A stretch of DNA of 64,000 bases. Source: Arthrobacter sp. StoSoilA2 (GTDB taxonomy: Bacteria > Actinomycetota > Actinomycetes > Actinomycetales > Micrococcaceae). Shown here one piece after another: positions 8,360 through 17,079 of the stretch; position 1 is the first letter of the stretch; the number at the start of each line of letters is the position of its first letter. Below the pieces are notes generated by a model. That model saw nothing but the letters and a program-made list of their open reading frames with translations, was not told the DNA's origin and made no database searches. Where the stretch lies: positions 3,596,001 through 3,660,000 of the forward strand of contig NZ_AP024643.1 in assembly GCF_019977195.1 (NCBI RefSeq), in the 5' to 3' direction. The translations under genes and the position numbers were made by a program.

Positions 8360-9649
8360 TCAGGAAGCCACGCGCCCAGCGGGCATCCCGGCTGGAACGA
8401 GGCCCGTGCGCGAAGGCCGGTAAGCCAGGGCCCAGTACACCAGCAGCGCGATTCCGCACACCACACCGAGGCTGGACACCATCAATTGCCACTGCGTCTG
8501 GGGGTCCTTGCCCCACTCGGCAGCACCGGCCCAGACGGCAAGGTTCTTCGGCGTCATATAGAAAGCAACCGTGGAACAGGCCACGATGATCCACCCTGCC
8601 GTCCGCATGCGCCCGCTGCGGGACGGCACCCGATGCATCGCGAAGGCCATGCTCGGCAGGGCTACTGCCACCCAGACCCAGTGGTGGGACCAGGAGACGG
8701 GACTGATCAGGAGCATCAGGATGGCCGTGGCCGAGACCGCGATGAAGTTCTCGTCAACATCCACGGCCCACTTAATGACCTTTGCTGCAAGGGCCGCCAG
8801 GACCAGGGAAAGAATCATCCACACCACGCTGGTGAGAGTGGAATCCGGCATGCCGAAGTGCAGGAGCAGCCCCTTGACGGACAGGTTGTCCACGTAGGCG
8901 GGACCGCCGATGCGCCCGGTATCGGGGAGGATCCGGGTCCAGAATGCCAGGGATGCTTGCGGGAGGATGGCCCACGCGATGGTGATGGACCCGAAGAATC
9001 CAGCGGCCATCCATCCAAGGGCCTTGAAGTCCCGGCGGACCAGGAAATACAGTCCGAATGCCAGCGGCGTGAGCTTCACGCCTGCGGCCAGGCCGATCAA
9101 CAGTCCTGCAGGCCACCGGATCAGGCCCGCCCGCGCCTTACCGTAGAGCGCGAAGTCCGCCAGGATCACGCCCATGAGGATGATGTTGATCTGGCCGAAA
9201 ACGAACGTGTCCCGCCACGGGCCCAGAAGCAGGATGGCTCCCGTTCCCACCAAAGCCGTGGTCCTGAAGCGATAGTCGGCGAATGCTGAACGCCACGTCT
9301 TCAGGCCGAAGTAGTGCCGTGCCAACCAGGCCGCCACCACTGCGGCGCCAGCCAGCGCCGCGATGATGAAGACCATGCTGCTGGCGAAGAAACCCATTGC
9401 GGCGAGGCCGGCAAAGAGCAGGGCCGCAAACGGCGGGTACGTAAACGGAAGGCCATCGCGCACAGCGTAGAGATCCCCGCCTTCGAGAACCTTGCCGCCG
9501 CCGTAGAAATAGACCTCGAAGTCGTTCAGGAACGGCTGGTAGTCCGTGTAGAGGAACCAAACGGCGACGGCGAGGGTAAGCACGCCTGCGACGGTCAGGA
9601 TCCAGCCTCGCTGGGCAGCCGAAACAACCGTGGGTGAAGAAGAAGCCAC
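8360..9649 (-). CDS. GT87/DUF2029 family membrane glycosyltransferase (copy 2)
   Basis: This paralogue of the 3616-4950 gene shares the acidic FEVYFYGGGKVLEGGDLY loop, PFTYPPFAALLF, the FGQINIILMG helix and SPVSWSHHWVWVA. It has about 10 helices and is predicted to use a polyprenyl-linked sugar at the membrane. The start is uncertain: GTG at 9649 lies just after the metB stop (429 residues), while a TTG at 9688 would give 442 residues and overlap metB by 35 bases. Either way it sits as third gene behind cbs and metB, though a functional link with transsulfuration is not obvious. Confidence 0.8.
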   Translation of the reverse strand: MASSSPTVVSAAQRGWILTVAGVLTLAVAVWFLYTDYQPFLNDFEVYFYGGGKVLEGGDLYAVRDGLPFTYPPFAALLFAGLAAMGFFASSMVFIIAALAGAAVVAAWLARHYFGLKTWRSAFADYRFRTTALVGTGAILLLGPWRDTFVFGQINIILMGVILADFALYGKARAGLIRWPAGLLIGLAAGVKLTPLAFGLYFLVRRDFKALGWMAAGFFGSITIAWAILPQASLAFWTRILPDTGRIGGPAYVDNLSVKGLLLHFGMPDSTLTSVVWMILSLVLAALAAKVIKWAVDVDENFIAVSATAILMLLISPVSWSHHWVWVAVALPSMAFAMHRVPSRSGRMRTAGWIIVACSTVAFYMTPKNLAVWAGAAEWGKDPQTQWQLMVSSLGVVCGIALLVYWALAYRPSRTGLVPAGMPAGRVAS

Positions 9650-9653
9650 CGTG

Positions 9654-10823
9654 TCAGCCGTTGCTGATCTTGGCGAAGGCCTGCTCAAGGTCCGCGATGA
9701 GATCCTCGGACTCCTCGATGCCGCAAGAGAGGCGCAAGAGGTTCACGGGGACGGCCAGTTCGGTTCCCTTGACGGATGCGTGCGTCATCTCCGAGGGATA
9801 GTTCATGAGGGATTCGATTCCGCCCAGCGATTCAGCCAGGGTGAAAATCGACGTGGATTCGGCAACCGTACGCGCTGCCGCCTCACCGCCCTTGAACTGG
9901 ACGGAGACCATGCCGCCGAACTTCTTCATCTGCTTGGCAGCGAGTTCGTGGCCGGGGTGGTCCGGGAGGCCCGGATAGAGCACGGCTTCAACTTCGGGAC
10001 GCTGCAGCAGCCATTCGGCTACAGCCTGTCCATTCTCGCTGTGCCGGTCCATGCGCACGCCAAGGGTCTTGAGGCCACGCGTGGTGAGGAAAGCATCCAT
10101 CGGTCCCGAAACGGCACCAACAGCGAACTGGATGAAACCGATCTTCCCGGCAAGCTCGGCATCGTTGACCACGATCGCGCCGCCCACCACGTCCGAGTGG
10201 CCACCGATGTACTTGGTGGTGGAATGGATCACGACGTCGGCACCCATGTCCAGCGGGGTCTGCAAGTAGGGGGACGCGAAGGTGTTGTCGACCACCAGGA
10301 GGGCACCGGCGTCGTGCGCGACGGCGGCGAGCGCGGCAATATCGGTGATCTTCATCAAGGGGTTGGACGGGGTTTCCACCCACACCATGCGCGTCTTGTT
10401 CGCTGCGACAGCACGTGCCACAGCATCGAGATCGGACATGTCAACGGGAGTGTTGCCAATGCCCCAGTCGCCGAGCACACGGTCGATGAGGCGGTACGTG
10501 CCACCGTAGGCGTCGTTGCCCAGGACGATGTGGTCCCCGGGGCGGGCCGCAGCCCGGATCAGCGAGTCTTCGGCAGCAAGGCCGGAGCTGAACGAGAACG
10601 CGGCGGAACCACCCTCGAGGGCCGCCAGCTGTTCCTGGAGGGAGTCGCGGGTGGGGTTGCCGCCGCGGCCATATTCGTAGCCGGACCGCAGGCCGCCGAT
10701 CCCGTCCTGGGCGTAGGTTGAGCTGAAATGCAGAGGCGGCACCACAGCGCCTGTCCGGGGTTCGAAGGCCTGGCCCGCGTGGACGGCCCTCGTGTTGAAC
10801 CCGGCGTTGTTGTTGACGGACAT
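9654..10823 (-). CDS. metB: Cystathionine gamma-synthase (PLP enzyme)
   Basis: This 389-residue Cys/Met-metabolism PLP enzyme has the lysine motif HSTTKYIGGHSDV (PLP Schiff base, around residue 200), the SGLAAEDSLIRAA and VETPSNPLMKITD segments, and the C-terminal LRLSCGIEESEDLI. It makes cystathionine from an acylated homoserine and cysteine, or works in the reverse direction as a lyase; homologues in this group are often bifunctional. I start at the ATG at 10823 because AAAGAGGAGC lies just upstream; a start eight codons earlier lacks such a site. It follows cbs by 48 bases, forming a transsulfuration operon. Confidence 0.9.
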   Translation of the reverse strand: MSVNNNAGFNTRAVHAGQAFEPRTGAVVPPLHFSSTYAQDGIGGLRSGYEYGRGGNPTRDSLQEQLAALEGGSAAFSFSSGLAAEDSLIRAAARPGDHIVLGNDAYGGTYRLIDRVLGDWGIGNTPVDMSDLDAVARAVAANKTRMVWVETPSNPLMKITDIAALAAVAHDAGALLVVDNTFASPYLQTPLDMGADVVIHSTTKYIGGHSDVVGGAIVVNDAELAGKIGFIQFAVGAVSGPMDAFLTTRGLKTLGVRMDRHSENGQAVAEWLLQRPEVEAVLYPGLPDHPGHELAAKQMKKFGGMVSVQFKGGEAAARTVAESTSIFTLAESLGGIESLMNYPSEMTHASVKGTELAVPVNLLRLSCGIEESEDLIADLEQAFAKISNG

Positions 10824-10871
10824 GGAAGCTCCTCTTTCAGTGTTCAACAGTTGGAAGTGGGCGCGTGGCGC

Positions 10872-12257
10872 TCAGTTGCTCAGGTAAGCCAGAAGGTCGT
10901 GGCGAGTCAGGATGCCCACTGGCGCCCCAACGAACGTGACCATCACAGTATCGACGTCGGACAAGAGTTCGCGTGCCGCGGAAATGGTCTCAAGGGATCC
11001 GATAACGGGCAGGCGCTCCCCCATGTGTTCCGAGATCTTGTCCGTGAGTTTGGCTTCGCCACGGAACAGTTTGGTAGTGAGGCTGCGCTCATCAACGGCG
11101 CCCAGGACCTCGCCCATCACTACGGGCGGTTCCTGCGAGAGGACCGGGATGTGTGAGACGCCGAACTCGTTCATGATGTTGATGACGTCCCGAACAGTCT
11201 CGTTCGGGTGGATGTGGACCAGGTCCGGCATCTCTCCTGTCTTGGACTTCAGCACCTCGCCCACGGATGACTCTTCGCCGCCGGAAAGGAAGCCGTAGGA
11301 GCGCATCCATTGATCGTTGAAGATCTTGGCAAGATAGCCGCGGCCCGAATCGGGGAGAATCACCACAACCACCGCGGACTCGTCCAGGTCCTTGGCGGCC
11401 TCCAGTGCAGCGACCACGGCCATGCCGGAGGAGCCACCCACCAGGAGGCCCTCCTCGCGTGCCAGGCGGCGGGTCATGGCGAACGAATCGGCATCCGAAA
11501 CGGCGATGACCTGGTCCGGGACGGTTTTGTCGTAATTCGCTGGCCACATGTCCTCGCCAACGCCTTCAACGAAGTAGGGGCGCCCTGTGCCGCCCGAGTA
11601 CACAGAGCCCTCGGGGTCCGCACCGATGACCTTGACCCGGCCGCCGTCGGACCCGGGACGGTCTGCCGAGACTTCCTTAAGGAAGCGGCCCGTGCCGGTG
11701 ATGGTGCCGCCCGTTCCAGCGCCTATGACGACGTGCGTCACCCTGCCGTCGGTATCGCGCCAGATCTCCGGTCCTGTTGACTCGAAGTGGCTGTCCGGGG
11801 CTGCTGGATTGGAGAACTGGTCCGGCTTGAAGGCACCGGGAATTTCCTTGACCAGGCGGTCTGAGACACCGTAGTAGCTTTGCGGGCTGTCGGGGGCAAC
11901 AGCTGTGGGCGTCACCACGACTTCCGCGCCGTACGCGGCCAGGACCGCCCGTTTGTCCTCGCCCACCTTGTCAGGCACCACGAAGACGCATTTGTAGCCC
12001 TTTTGCTGTGCTACGAGCGCCAAGCCGACTCCGGTGTTCCCCGACGTCGGCTCAACGATGGTTCCGCCCGGCTGCAGCCGCCCGTCTTTTTCCGCTTCTT
12101 CGATCATCTTCACGGCGATGCGGTCCTTGATGGATCCGCCGGGATTGACGTACTCGAGCTTGACCAGGACGGTGGCTTTGATCCCGTCCGTTACGTGGTT
12201 GAGCTTGATGAGCGGCGTATTGCCGATGAGGTCCAACACAGACTGGGCGTACTTCAT
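10872..12257 (-). CDS. cbs: Cystathionine beta-synthase with C-terminal CBS domain pair
   Basis: This 461-residue protein has an N-terminal PLP fold-type II domain (residues 1 to about 310: LIGNTPLIKLN, the lysine motif NPGGSIKDR, PTSGNTGVGLA, and the phosphate loop GAGTGGTITG) and a C-terminal tandem CBS module (about 340-461). The CBS pair and the GTGGTITGTGRFLKE segment favour cystathionine beta-synthase over plain cysteine synthase. It condenses serine (or acetylserine) with homocysteine. The CBS pair is a likely site for nucleotide or S-adenosylmethionine binding. TAACTT ends seven bases before the ATG and no ribosome site is seen, suggesting a leaderless mRNA. Confidence 0.92.
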   Translation of the reverse strand: MKYAQSVLDLIGNTPLIKLNHVTDGIKATVLVKLEYVNPGGSIKDRIAVKMIEEAEKDGRLQPGGTIVEPTSGNTGVGLALVAQQKGYKCVFVVPDKVGEDKRAVLAAYGAEVVVTPTAVAPDSPQSYYGVSDRLVKEIPGAFKPDQFSNPAAPDSHFESTGPEIWRDTDGRVTHVVIGAGTGGTITGTGRFLKEVSADRPGSDGGRVKVIGADPEGSVYSGGTGRPYFVEGVGEDMWPANYDKTVPDQVIAVSDADSFAMTRRLAREEGLLVGGSSGMAVVAALEAAKDLDESAVVVVILPDSGRGYLAKIFNDQWMRSYGFLSGGEESSVGEVLKSKTGEMPDLVHIHPNETVRDVINIMNEFGVSHIPVLSQEPPVVMGEVLGAVDERSLTTKLFRGEAKLTDKISEHMGERLPVIGSLETISAARELLSDVDTVMVTFVGAPVGILTRHDLLAYLSN

Positions 12258-12314
12258 AGGTACAAAGTTACCGCCTGCCCGTAGTCCGCCCCGCCGTGCC
12301 CCACGTGCGGAGCA

Positions 12315-12707
12315 TCACTTCCCGGCAGAGGAGTCCGTTTGCCAGAGGCCCAGGATGTTGCCCTCGGTGTCTTTGAAGTAGGCGTACCAGCCCATGCCGG
12401 GGACGGCGTCCTTACCTTGAACTATGGAGCCACCCGCGGATTCCACCTGGCCGAGGGCAGCATCCACATCATCCACGTCTATGGTGAGGATGGGATTTTT
12501 CAGGTTGTCCGTTCGGGGGAACAGGGCACCATTGATGGCTCCGGGTTCCTTGGGCCTGCCGGTCTGTTCATCGGACGGAGTAGTGATGGCGATCGTGTAA
12601 TCCATTTCCTGCATAGGGCTGAGATTCCAGCCGAAAGCACTTTGGTAAAAAGTGTTCGCCCTGTCGTTGTCATCCGTGGGAATCTCAAAATGCACTATTC
12701 CGGCCAT
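12315..12707 (-). CDS. VOC-family (glyoxalase/bleomycin-resistance fold) protein
   Basis: This 130-residue protein has the VOC fold: IVHFEIPTDDNDRANTFYQSAFGW at the N-terminus and MGWYAYFKDTEGNILGLWQ at the C-terminus, each with the usual His/Glu-type ligand positions. Such proteins are metal-dependent lyases, dioxygenases or binding proteins, and the substrate cannot be told. I chose the ATG at 12707, which has AGGAG nine bases upstream; the frame extends much further upstream but has no similarity there. It is divergent from the AlkA-like gene. Confidence 0.85.
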   Translation of the reverse strand: MAGIVHFEIPTDDNDRANTFYQSAFGWNLSPMQEMDYTIAITTPSDEQTGRPKEPGAINGALFPRTDNLKNPILTIDVDDVDAALGQVESAGGSIVQGKDAVPGMGWYAYFKDTEGNILGLWQTDSSAGK

Positions 12708-12839
12708 GGTTTGCGCTCCTGGATTCTGGGGGTCGGACGCGGCCCACCCGCGCCACATCAGGGAGTCTAGACCCGGGAAGCGGCCGCCGTAAGAGGCTTG
12801 CAGGAGTGAATTGTCAGCCAGCCGTGGGACGATGAAAAC

Positions 12840-13814
12840 ATGACCATTGCAGACGCCCCGCCCCTTGTTGCGGCTGCGGCAGACGCTTCCGTACGATGGC
12901 ACCCCGGCGCCTCCTACAGGCTCGACCAAACCATGTTTCCCCTGATGCGGGGCAATGCCGACCCCTCTTTCGCGGCCCATCCCAACGGGTTCTGGATGGC
13001 CTTCACTACTCCTTCAGGAGCTGTCACCGTGCGGCTTTCCGCAGGCGGCCCGGGACCTGATTCATTTGTCGATGCGCAGGCCTGGGGGCCCGGCGCGGAG
13101 CACGCCATTGCCGGCGTACCACGGCTGCTCGGCGCGGACGATGACTGGTCCGCTTTTGACGAACCCGTCTTCCATGCAACTCTCCCGCGCCTGGTCACTG
13201 AAGCACGACGCCGGAACCTGGCTCTCCGGCTACCCTCCACGGGCCGGGTGGTTGACTCCCTTGTGCCCACCATTCTGGAGCAAAAGGTCACCACCTTGGA
13301 GGCAAGGCGTGGCTACCGGTACTTGATGTACCGTTTCGGAACCAAAGCCCCCGGCAGTGCGGCTCCTCCCGGGCTCCTCGTACCTCCCACTGCCCGGCAA
13401 TGGTTGGCCGTTCCGTCCTGGGAATGGCATAAGGCGGGAGTTGGGCCACAACGCTCGGCGACGGTGATGCGGGCGCTGCAATCCGCCGTCGCGCTTGAAC
13501 GTTTGGCTGGCCTGGACCCAGCCCGTGCCGGAGCCAAACTGCAGACCATTCCCGGAATCGGTGTTTGGACTGCCGCGGAAGTGGTCCAGCGGACCCACGG
13601 CTGCCCGGATTCTATCTCCGTGGGCGACTACCATCTTGCGTCGTTCGTGGGCTATGCGTTGCTGGGACGGAAGATCGACGACGCCGGCATGCTGGAGCTA
13701 CTGGAACCTTGGCGCGGACAAAGGCAGCGGCTGGTCCGCATGCTGTACTTGAGCGGCTTCCGGAAGCCCACCTTCGGCCCGCGGATGACCGTCCAGGACC
13801 ACCGCAGCCACTGA
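12840..13814 (+). CDS. DNA-3-methyladenine glycosylase II-like (HhH-GPD) protein
   Basis: The 324-residue product contains the helix-hairpin-helix motif LQTIPGIGVWTAAEVVQR followed by SISVGDYHLASF, whose Asp is the catalytic position of the HhH-GPD superfamily. The preceding PTILEQKVTTLEA segment matches AlkA-like enzymes. It should excise alkylated bases from DNA. The N-terminal 150 residues are divergent. It stands alone, 26 bases after a GC-rich divergent promoter region. A 61-bp palindromic repeat begins 11 bases after its stop. Confidence 0.85.
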   Translation: MTIADAPPLVAAAADASVRWHPGASYRLDQTMFPLMRGNADPSFAAHPNGFWMAFTTPSGAVTVRLSAGGPGPDSFVDAQAWGPGAEHAIAGVPRLLGADDDWSAFDEPVFHATLPRLVTEARRRNLALRLPSTGRVVDSLVPTILEQKVTTLEARRGYRYLMYRFGTKAPGSAAPPGLLVPPTARQWLAVPSWEWHKAGVGPQRSATVMRALQSAVALERLAGLDPARAGAKLQTIPGIGVWTAAEVVQRTHGCPDSISVGDYHLASFVGYALLGRKIDDAGMLELLEPWRGQRQRLVRMLYLSGFRKPTFGPRMTVQDHRSH

Positions 13815-13825
13815 CCTTTTAAAGC

Positions 13826-13886
13826 AACGCGGGGTCACTTAGGGCCCATGTTTGCTCCTCCAAAGGGCCGTAAATGACCCCGCGTT
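13826..13886. repeat. 61-bp palindromic repeat, copy A
   Basis: It begins AACGCGGGGTCACTTA and ends in the near-complement TAAATGACCCCGCGTT, with a variable middle. It lies between two convergent stop codons, three bases from the stop of the DUF559-like gene (13890). Copies B (14863) and C (55939) have the same length and outer arms. The arms of copy A carry a few mismatches and are the most degenerate of the three. Confidence 0.9.
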
Positions 13887-13889
13887 GGG

Positions 13890-14795
13890 TCATACCCTCT
13901 TGATCCTGGAGATCACCCCGGCGAAGCCTTCGGCAAGGTCGTCTGCATTGACTTTGAAGTAGGACCACCCCGCTCTGAGAAATGCCTCGTCGCGCCGGTT
14001 GTCCCGGGACTGCTGTTCACGTGTCAGGTGATGGGCGCCGTCGTACTGCACTGCGATTCGAAACCGCCGGTACCCGAGGTCGGCCCTCGGTGACATCGGA
14101 TCCAGCAGGTCCAACTGCAGCTGGAGTTCAGGTTCCGGAAGGCCGGCATCCCGCATGGCCAAACGAAGGAATGTTTCTGGATACGAGTCCGCACCCACCC
14201 TCATTTCGTCCAGCGCAAGGCGGGCTTTCTCCACGCCTTGGAGGTTGGGGTGTTGTCGAATTAACAGCCGCAGACCAGAGGGGTAAGCATAGGGTTCGGA
14301 CCGTGATTCGAAGGCTGGTCGAGGGCGACGGATCAGCTGATCGCCCATCGCGATCACGTAGTTCAGCGGCAGGTCCTTGGCCAAGTCCAGCCAGGTGCGA
14401 GGACGAACTGAAACCGGTACTCCCTCGAAATCCATGACTTCACCGGGGTGGACGCGCACTCTGTGGCCCGTCACCCCGCCACGGCGGACCCTCGGGAGGA
14501 TGTGCGGTTTGCTCAGGTGGATGGCGTCTCCCCCGCCCATCCAAGGGGGAAGCCCCAAACCCGTGAGAAGTGCGGCAGTTTCGTGGGATACCCAGGCCCC
14601 GGGTGTTGCGGCGGCCAGAACCCGCGCCCGTTCCAGCAGTTCCATCTCACGTCCCGTTGGCAGATGAATCAGCCGTCCGCCGTCGGAAATGTCCTTTGCC
14701 CTGAGCCTTTTAGCTGGGATACCGAGCTCGCGGGACTCGTACGTCGTGAAAGCACGGTACTGGAGTTCGTCGGGCAGAGGGTTGATACGGACCAT
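13890..14795 (-). CDS. DUF559/VSR-like endonuclease-fold protein
   Basis: This 301-residue protein has an N-terminal half typical of actinobacterial proteins with an AbiEi-like or winged-helix region (HETAALLTGLGLP) and a C-terminal domain resembling DUF559, a PD-(D/E)xK nuclease relative. The core reads RADLGYRRFRIAVQYDGAHH, then RDNRRDEAFLRAGWSYFKV. In many relatives the second strand reads VEYDG; here a Gln replaces the acidic residue, so catalysis is doubtful. I chose the ATG at 14795 (MVRINPLPDE); the frame extends 23 codons upstream without similarity. It is bracketed by repeat copies A and B. Function is unknown. Confidence 0.75.
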   Translation of the reverse strand: MVRINPLPDELQYRAFTTYESRELGIPAKRLRAKDISDGGRLIHLPTGREMELLERARVLAAATPGAWVSHETAALLTGLGLPPWMGGGDAIHLSKPHILPRVRRGGVTGHRVRVHPGEVMDFEGVPVSVRPRTWLDLAKDLPLNYVIAMGDQLIRRPRPAFESRSEPYAYPSGLRLLIRQHPNLQGVEKARLALDEMRVGADSYPETFLRLAMRDAGLPEPELQLQLDLLDPMSPRADLGYRRFRIAVQYDGAHHLTREQQSRDNRRDEAFLRAGWSYFKVNADDLAEGFAGVISRIKRV

Positions 14796-14862
14796 GCATT
14801 CCAGTGTGTCGGTTTGGCCCTGCCCGCACGGAGTTATCCACAGCCCGGATACCGATGACAGC

Positions 14863-14923
14863 AACGCGGGGTCACTTACGGCCCATGAAGGTCGTCAACA
14901 TGGGCTGTAAGTGACCCCGCGTT
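14863..14923. repeat. 61-bp palindromic repeat, copy B
   Basis: The left arm AACGCGGGGTCACTTA and right arm TAAGTGACCCCGCGTT are exact complements, and the inner arms pair further with one mismatch. It sits 68 bases upstream of the DUF559-like start and four bases beyond the stop of the acyl-CoA synthetase gene (14928), where it probably also acts as that gene's terminator hairpin. Confidence 0.92.
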
Positions 14924-14927
14924 GCAT

Positions 14928-16604
14928 CTAGAGGTGCAGGCGGGACACGGCTTCCTGGCGCATATCTACCTTCCGGACCTTGCCCGAGACGGTCATCGGG
15001 AAGCTCTCGCGGACATCCACATACCGGGGGATCTTGTAATGCGCCAGTTTGCCACGGCAGTACTCGGCGATGTCCTCTTCCGTGAGCGTCGAGACTCCGG
15101 GCTTGAGGATGATGCAAGCCATCAGCTCCTCCCCGTATTTTGCGTCCGGAACACCGATTACCTGCACATCCTGGATGGACGGATGCAGATACAGGAATTC
15201 CTCGATCTCCCGGGGATAGATGTTCTCGCCACCACGGATCACCATGTCCTTGATCCGGCCTTCAATCACCAGATACCCGTCCTCGTCCATTCGAGCGAGG
15301 TCGCCCGTGTGCATCCAGCCCTCAGCGTCAATGGCTTCGGCCGTCTTGTCCGGCTGGCCCCAGTAGCCCTGCATCACCGCGTATCCACGGGTGCAGAGCT
15401 CTCCGATGACGCCGCGCTCCACCACTTCACCCGTACCCGGATCCACGATCCGGCTCTCAAGGTGCGGCATGGTCGTGCCCACTGTGCTGGTCCGATGCTC
15501 CAAAGTGTCCCCCGCCCGGGTCATGGTGGATACCGGCGAAGTCTCAGTCATGCCGTAGCAAATGGCCACGTCCACCATGTGCATTTCATCGATGACCCGG
15601 CGCATCACCTCGATGGGACACAGCGACCCCGCCATGACGCCCGTCCTGAGCGTGGAGAGATCGAACGTGGCGAAGTCGGGCAGCGCAAGTTCGGCAATGA
15701 ACATAGTGGGAACGCCATAAAGCGACGTGCCACCAAAGTCCTGCACGGCTTCCAACGCCGCGGATGGGTTGAATCCCCTGCTTGGGATGATGGTTGCCGC
15801 CCCGAAGCTCAGGGCATTCAGGTTCCCGATCACCATTCCGAAGCAGTGGTAGAACGGGACCGGAATCACCACGCGGTCATGTTCCGTATATCCCAGGAGG
15901 CGGCCGATCGAGTGGCCGTTGTTGAGGATGTTGTGGTGCGTTAGGGTGGCACCTTTCGGGAAGCCCGTGGTGCCCGATGTGTATTGAAGGTTGATGGGAT
16001 CGTGCGGATCCAGTTCGGCCATGCGGTCCCGTAGAGCAGAAGGCCCGACGCCGTCCGCCCGGGTCAGGAGTTGAGCGTACGTCAGTTCGTGGCCGGCCTC
16101 CGGGACACCGGCTGAGAGGCCAACAACCGGGTCTCCGGGGAGGAAAACGATCTCCCTGAGTTCAGGGCACGTACCCGCGGTCTCCCTGGCCATGCCCACA
16201 TAATCGCTGTTCTTGTCGGAGGGCGCAGCCACGAGCATCCGCATGCCGTTCTGCTTGACCACGAACTCCAGCTCGTGCCTGCGGTAAGCCGGGTTGACGT
16301 TGACGAGCACGGCCCCGATCTTTGCCGTGGCGTACTGCATGATGGTCCACTCGGCACAGTTCGGACTCCAGATGCCAATGCGCTCACCCTTCTCAAGGCC
16401 CAGGGCGAGGAGCGCGCGGGCGAGGTGATCGACGTCGTCGTTAAGCTTTTCGTAGCTCCAGCGACGGGCGTCCCCGCCGGGTGTGGCAGCTGCTTCGATC
16501 AGGGCGTCCCTGAGCGGGAACTGTGCTGCGATGCGTTCAAAATTGGCACCGATGGTCTCTTCAAGCAGCGGGACGTCAGTGTCTCCGGCGGTGTAGGACA
16601 ACAT
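14928..16604 (-). CDS. Acyl-CoA synthetase (AMP-binding, FadD-type)
   Basis: This 558-residue ANL-superfamily ligase carries the P-loop YTSGTTGFPKGATLTHHN, the motif YGMTETSPVS, the GWMHTGDLARMDEDGYL hinge region with its Asp, and the C-terminal catalytic lysine in SGKVRK. It activates a carboxylate to its adenylate and then a CoA thioester. The family branch (medium-chain fatty acyl-CoA ligase-like) uses medium to long acids; the exact substrate is unknown. TAGCGT ends six bases before the ATG with no clear ribosome site, so the mRNA may be leaderless. It is divergent from the small monooxygenase-fold gene. Confidence 0.9.
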   Translation of the reverse strand: MLSYTAGDTDVPLLEETIGANFERIAAQFPLRDALIEAAATPGGDARRWSYEKLNDDVDHLARALLALGLEKGERIGIWSPNCAEWTIMQYATAKIGAVLVNVNPAYRRHELEFVVKQNGMRMLVAAPSDKNSDYVGMARETAGTCPELREIVFLPGDPVVGLSAGVPEAGHELTYAQLLTRADGVGPSALRDRMAELDPHDPINLQYTSGTTGFPKGATLTHHNILNNGHSIGRLLGYTEHDRVVIPVPFYHCFGMVIGNLNALSFGAATIIPSRGFNPSAALEAVQDFGGTSLYGVPTMFIAELALPDFATFDLSTLRTGVMAGSLCPIEVMRRVIDEMHMVDVAICYGMTETSPVSTMTRAGDTLEHRTSTVGTTMPHLESRIVDPGTGEVVERGVIGELCTRGYAVMQGYWGQPDKTAEAIDAEGWMHTGDLARMDEDGYLVIEGRIKDMVIRGGENIYPREIEEFLYLHPSIQDVQVIGVPDAKYGEELMACIILKPGVSTLTEEDIAEYCRGKLAHYKIPRYVDVRESFPMTVSGKVRKVDMRQEAVSRLHL

Positions 16605-16687
16605 GACCGAACGCTACCAAGACAGTCCGCGCAACAGAACCGTAAAGTGGACAATCGCTTCCGTGTCCTCCCGGTAGGGTTGGATCC

Positions 16688-16966
16688 ATGAGTGCACCCA
16701 TCGACCTGCAGGCCACGTTCATCCCCAACGACGGCGAGTTCTTCCGCGTGAAGCTCGCCTTGGAAATCGCGATCGACGAGGTCGTCAACGAGCCCGGCTG
16801 CATCCGTTATGAACTGACCGAAGCCACCGAGGAGAAGCTGGTGCTCACAGAGCGCTGGGAGTCTGAGGAGGCCTTGGAGAAGCACTCCAAGGGCATTGCC
16901 GTCCAGGACTTGAACGAATCCCTCAGTGCGCTGCTTGCCGAGCCGGTCCAGCTCGAACGGCTCTAG
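16688..16966 (+). CDS. Antibiotic biosynthesis monooxygenase (ABM) fold protein
   Basis: This 92-residue protein fits the dimeric ferredoxin-like ABM family: conserved INEPGCIRYEL-like segment (here VNEPGCIRYELTEA), then LTERWESEEALEKHSKG. Members are cofactor-free quinol monooxygenases or heme-degrading enzymes, and some have no known activity. TAGGGT ends seven bases before the ATG. It is divergent from the acyl-CoA synthetase gene and convergent with trxA, with a strong hairpin between. Confidence 0.82.
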   Translation: MSAPIDLQATFIPNDGEFFRVKLALEIAIDEVVNEPGCIRYELTEATEEKLVLTERWESEEALEKHSKGIAVQDLNESLSALLAEPVQLERL

Positions 16967-17010
16967 GCTCTACACGTCGCGAAACCGCTGGAAGAACGCG
17001 GAAACGCCCG

Positions 17011-17055
17011 AACGCATCGAGGTCGCCGGAATTTACCCGGCGACCTCGATGCGTT
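17011..17055. terminator. 19-bp perfect hairpin between convergent genes
   Basis: Arms AACGCATCGAGGTCGCCGG (17011-17029) and its exact complement (17037-17055) flank a seven-base AATTTAC loop. Flanking GC-rich sequence (about 16975-17080) pairs partially outside the core. It sits between the ABM gene (stop 16966) and trxA (stop 17080). It shares the CGAGGTCGCCGGAA word with the element at 45085. Confidence 0.75.
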
Positions 17056-17079
17056 TCCGGCGATTTCGCCGCGTTTGGT

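Noticed and set aside
14922..15944. Plus-strand 340-codon frame opposite the acyl-CoA synthetase
   Set aside because: His/Arg/Gly-rich antisense translation of a conserved ANL ligase.
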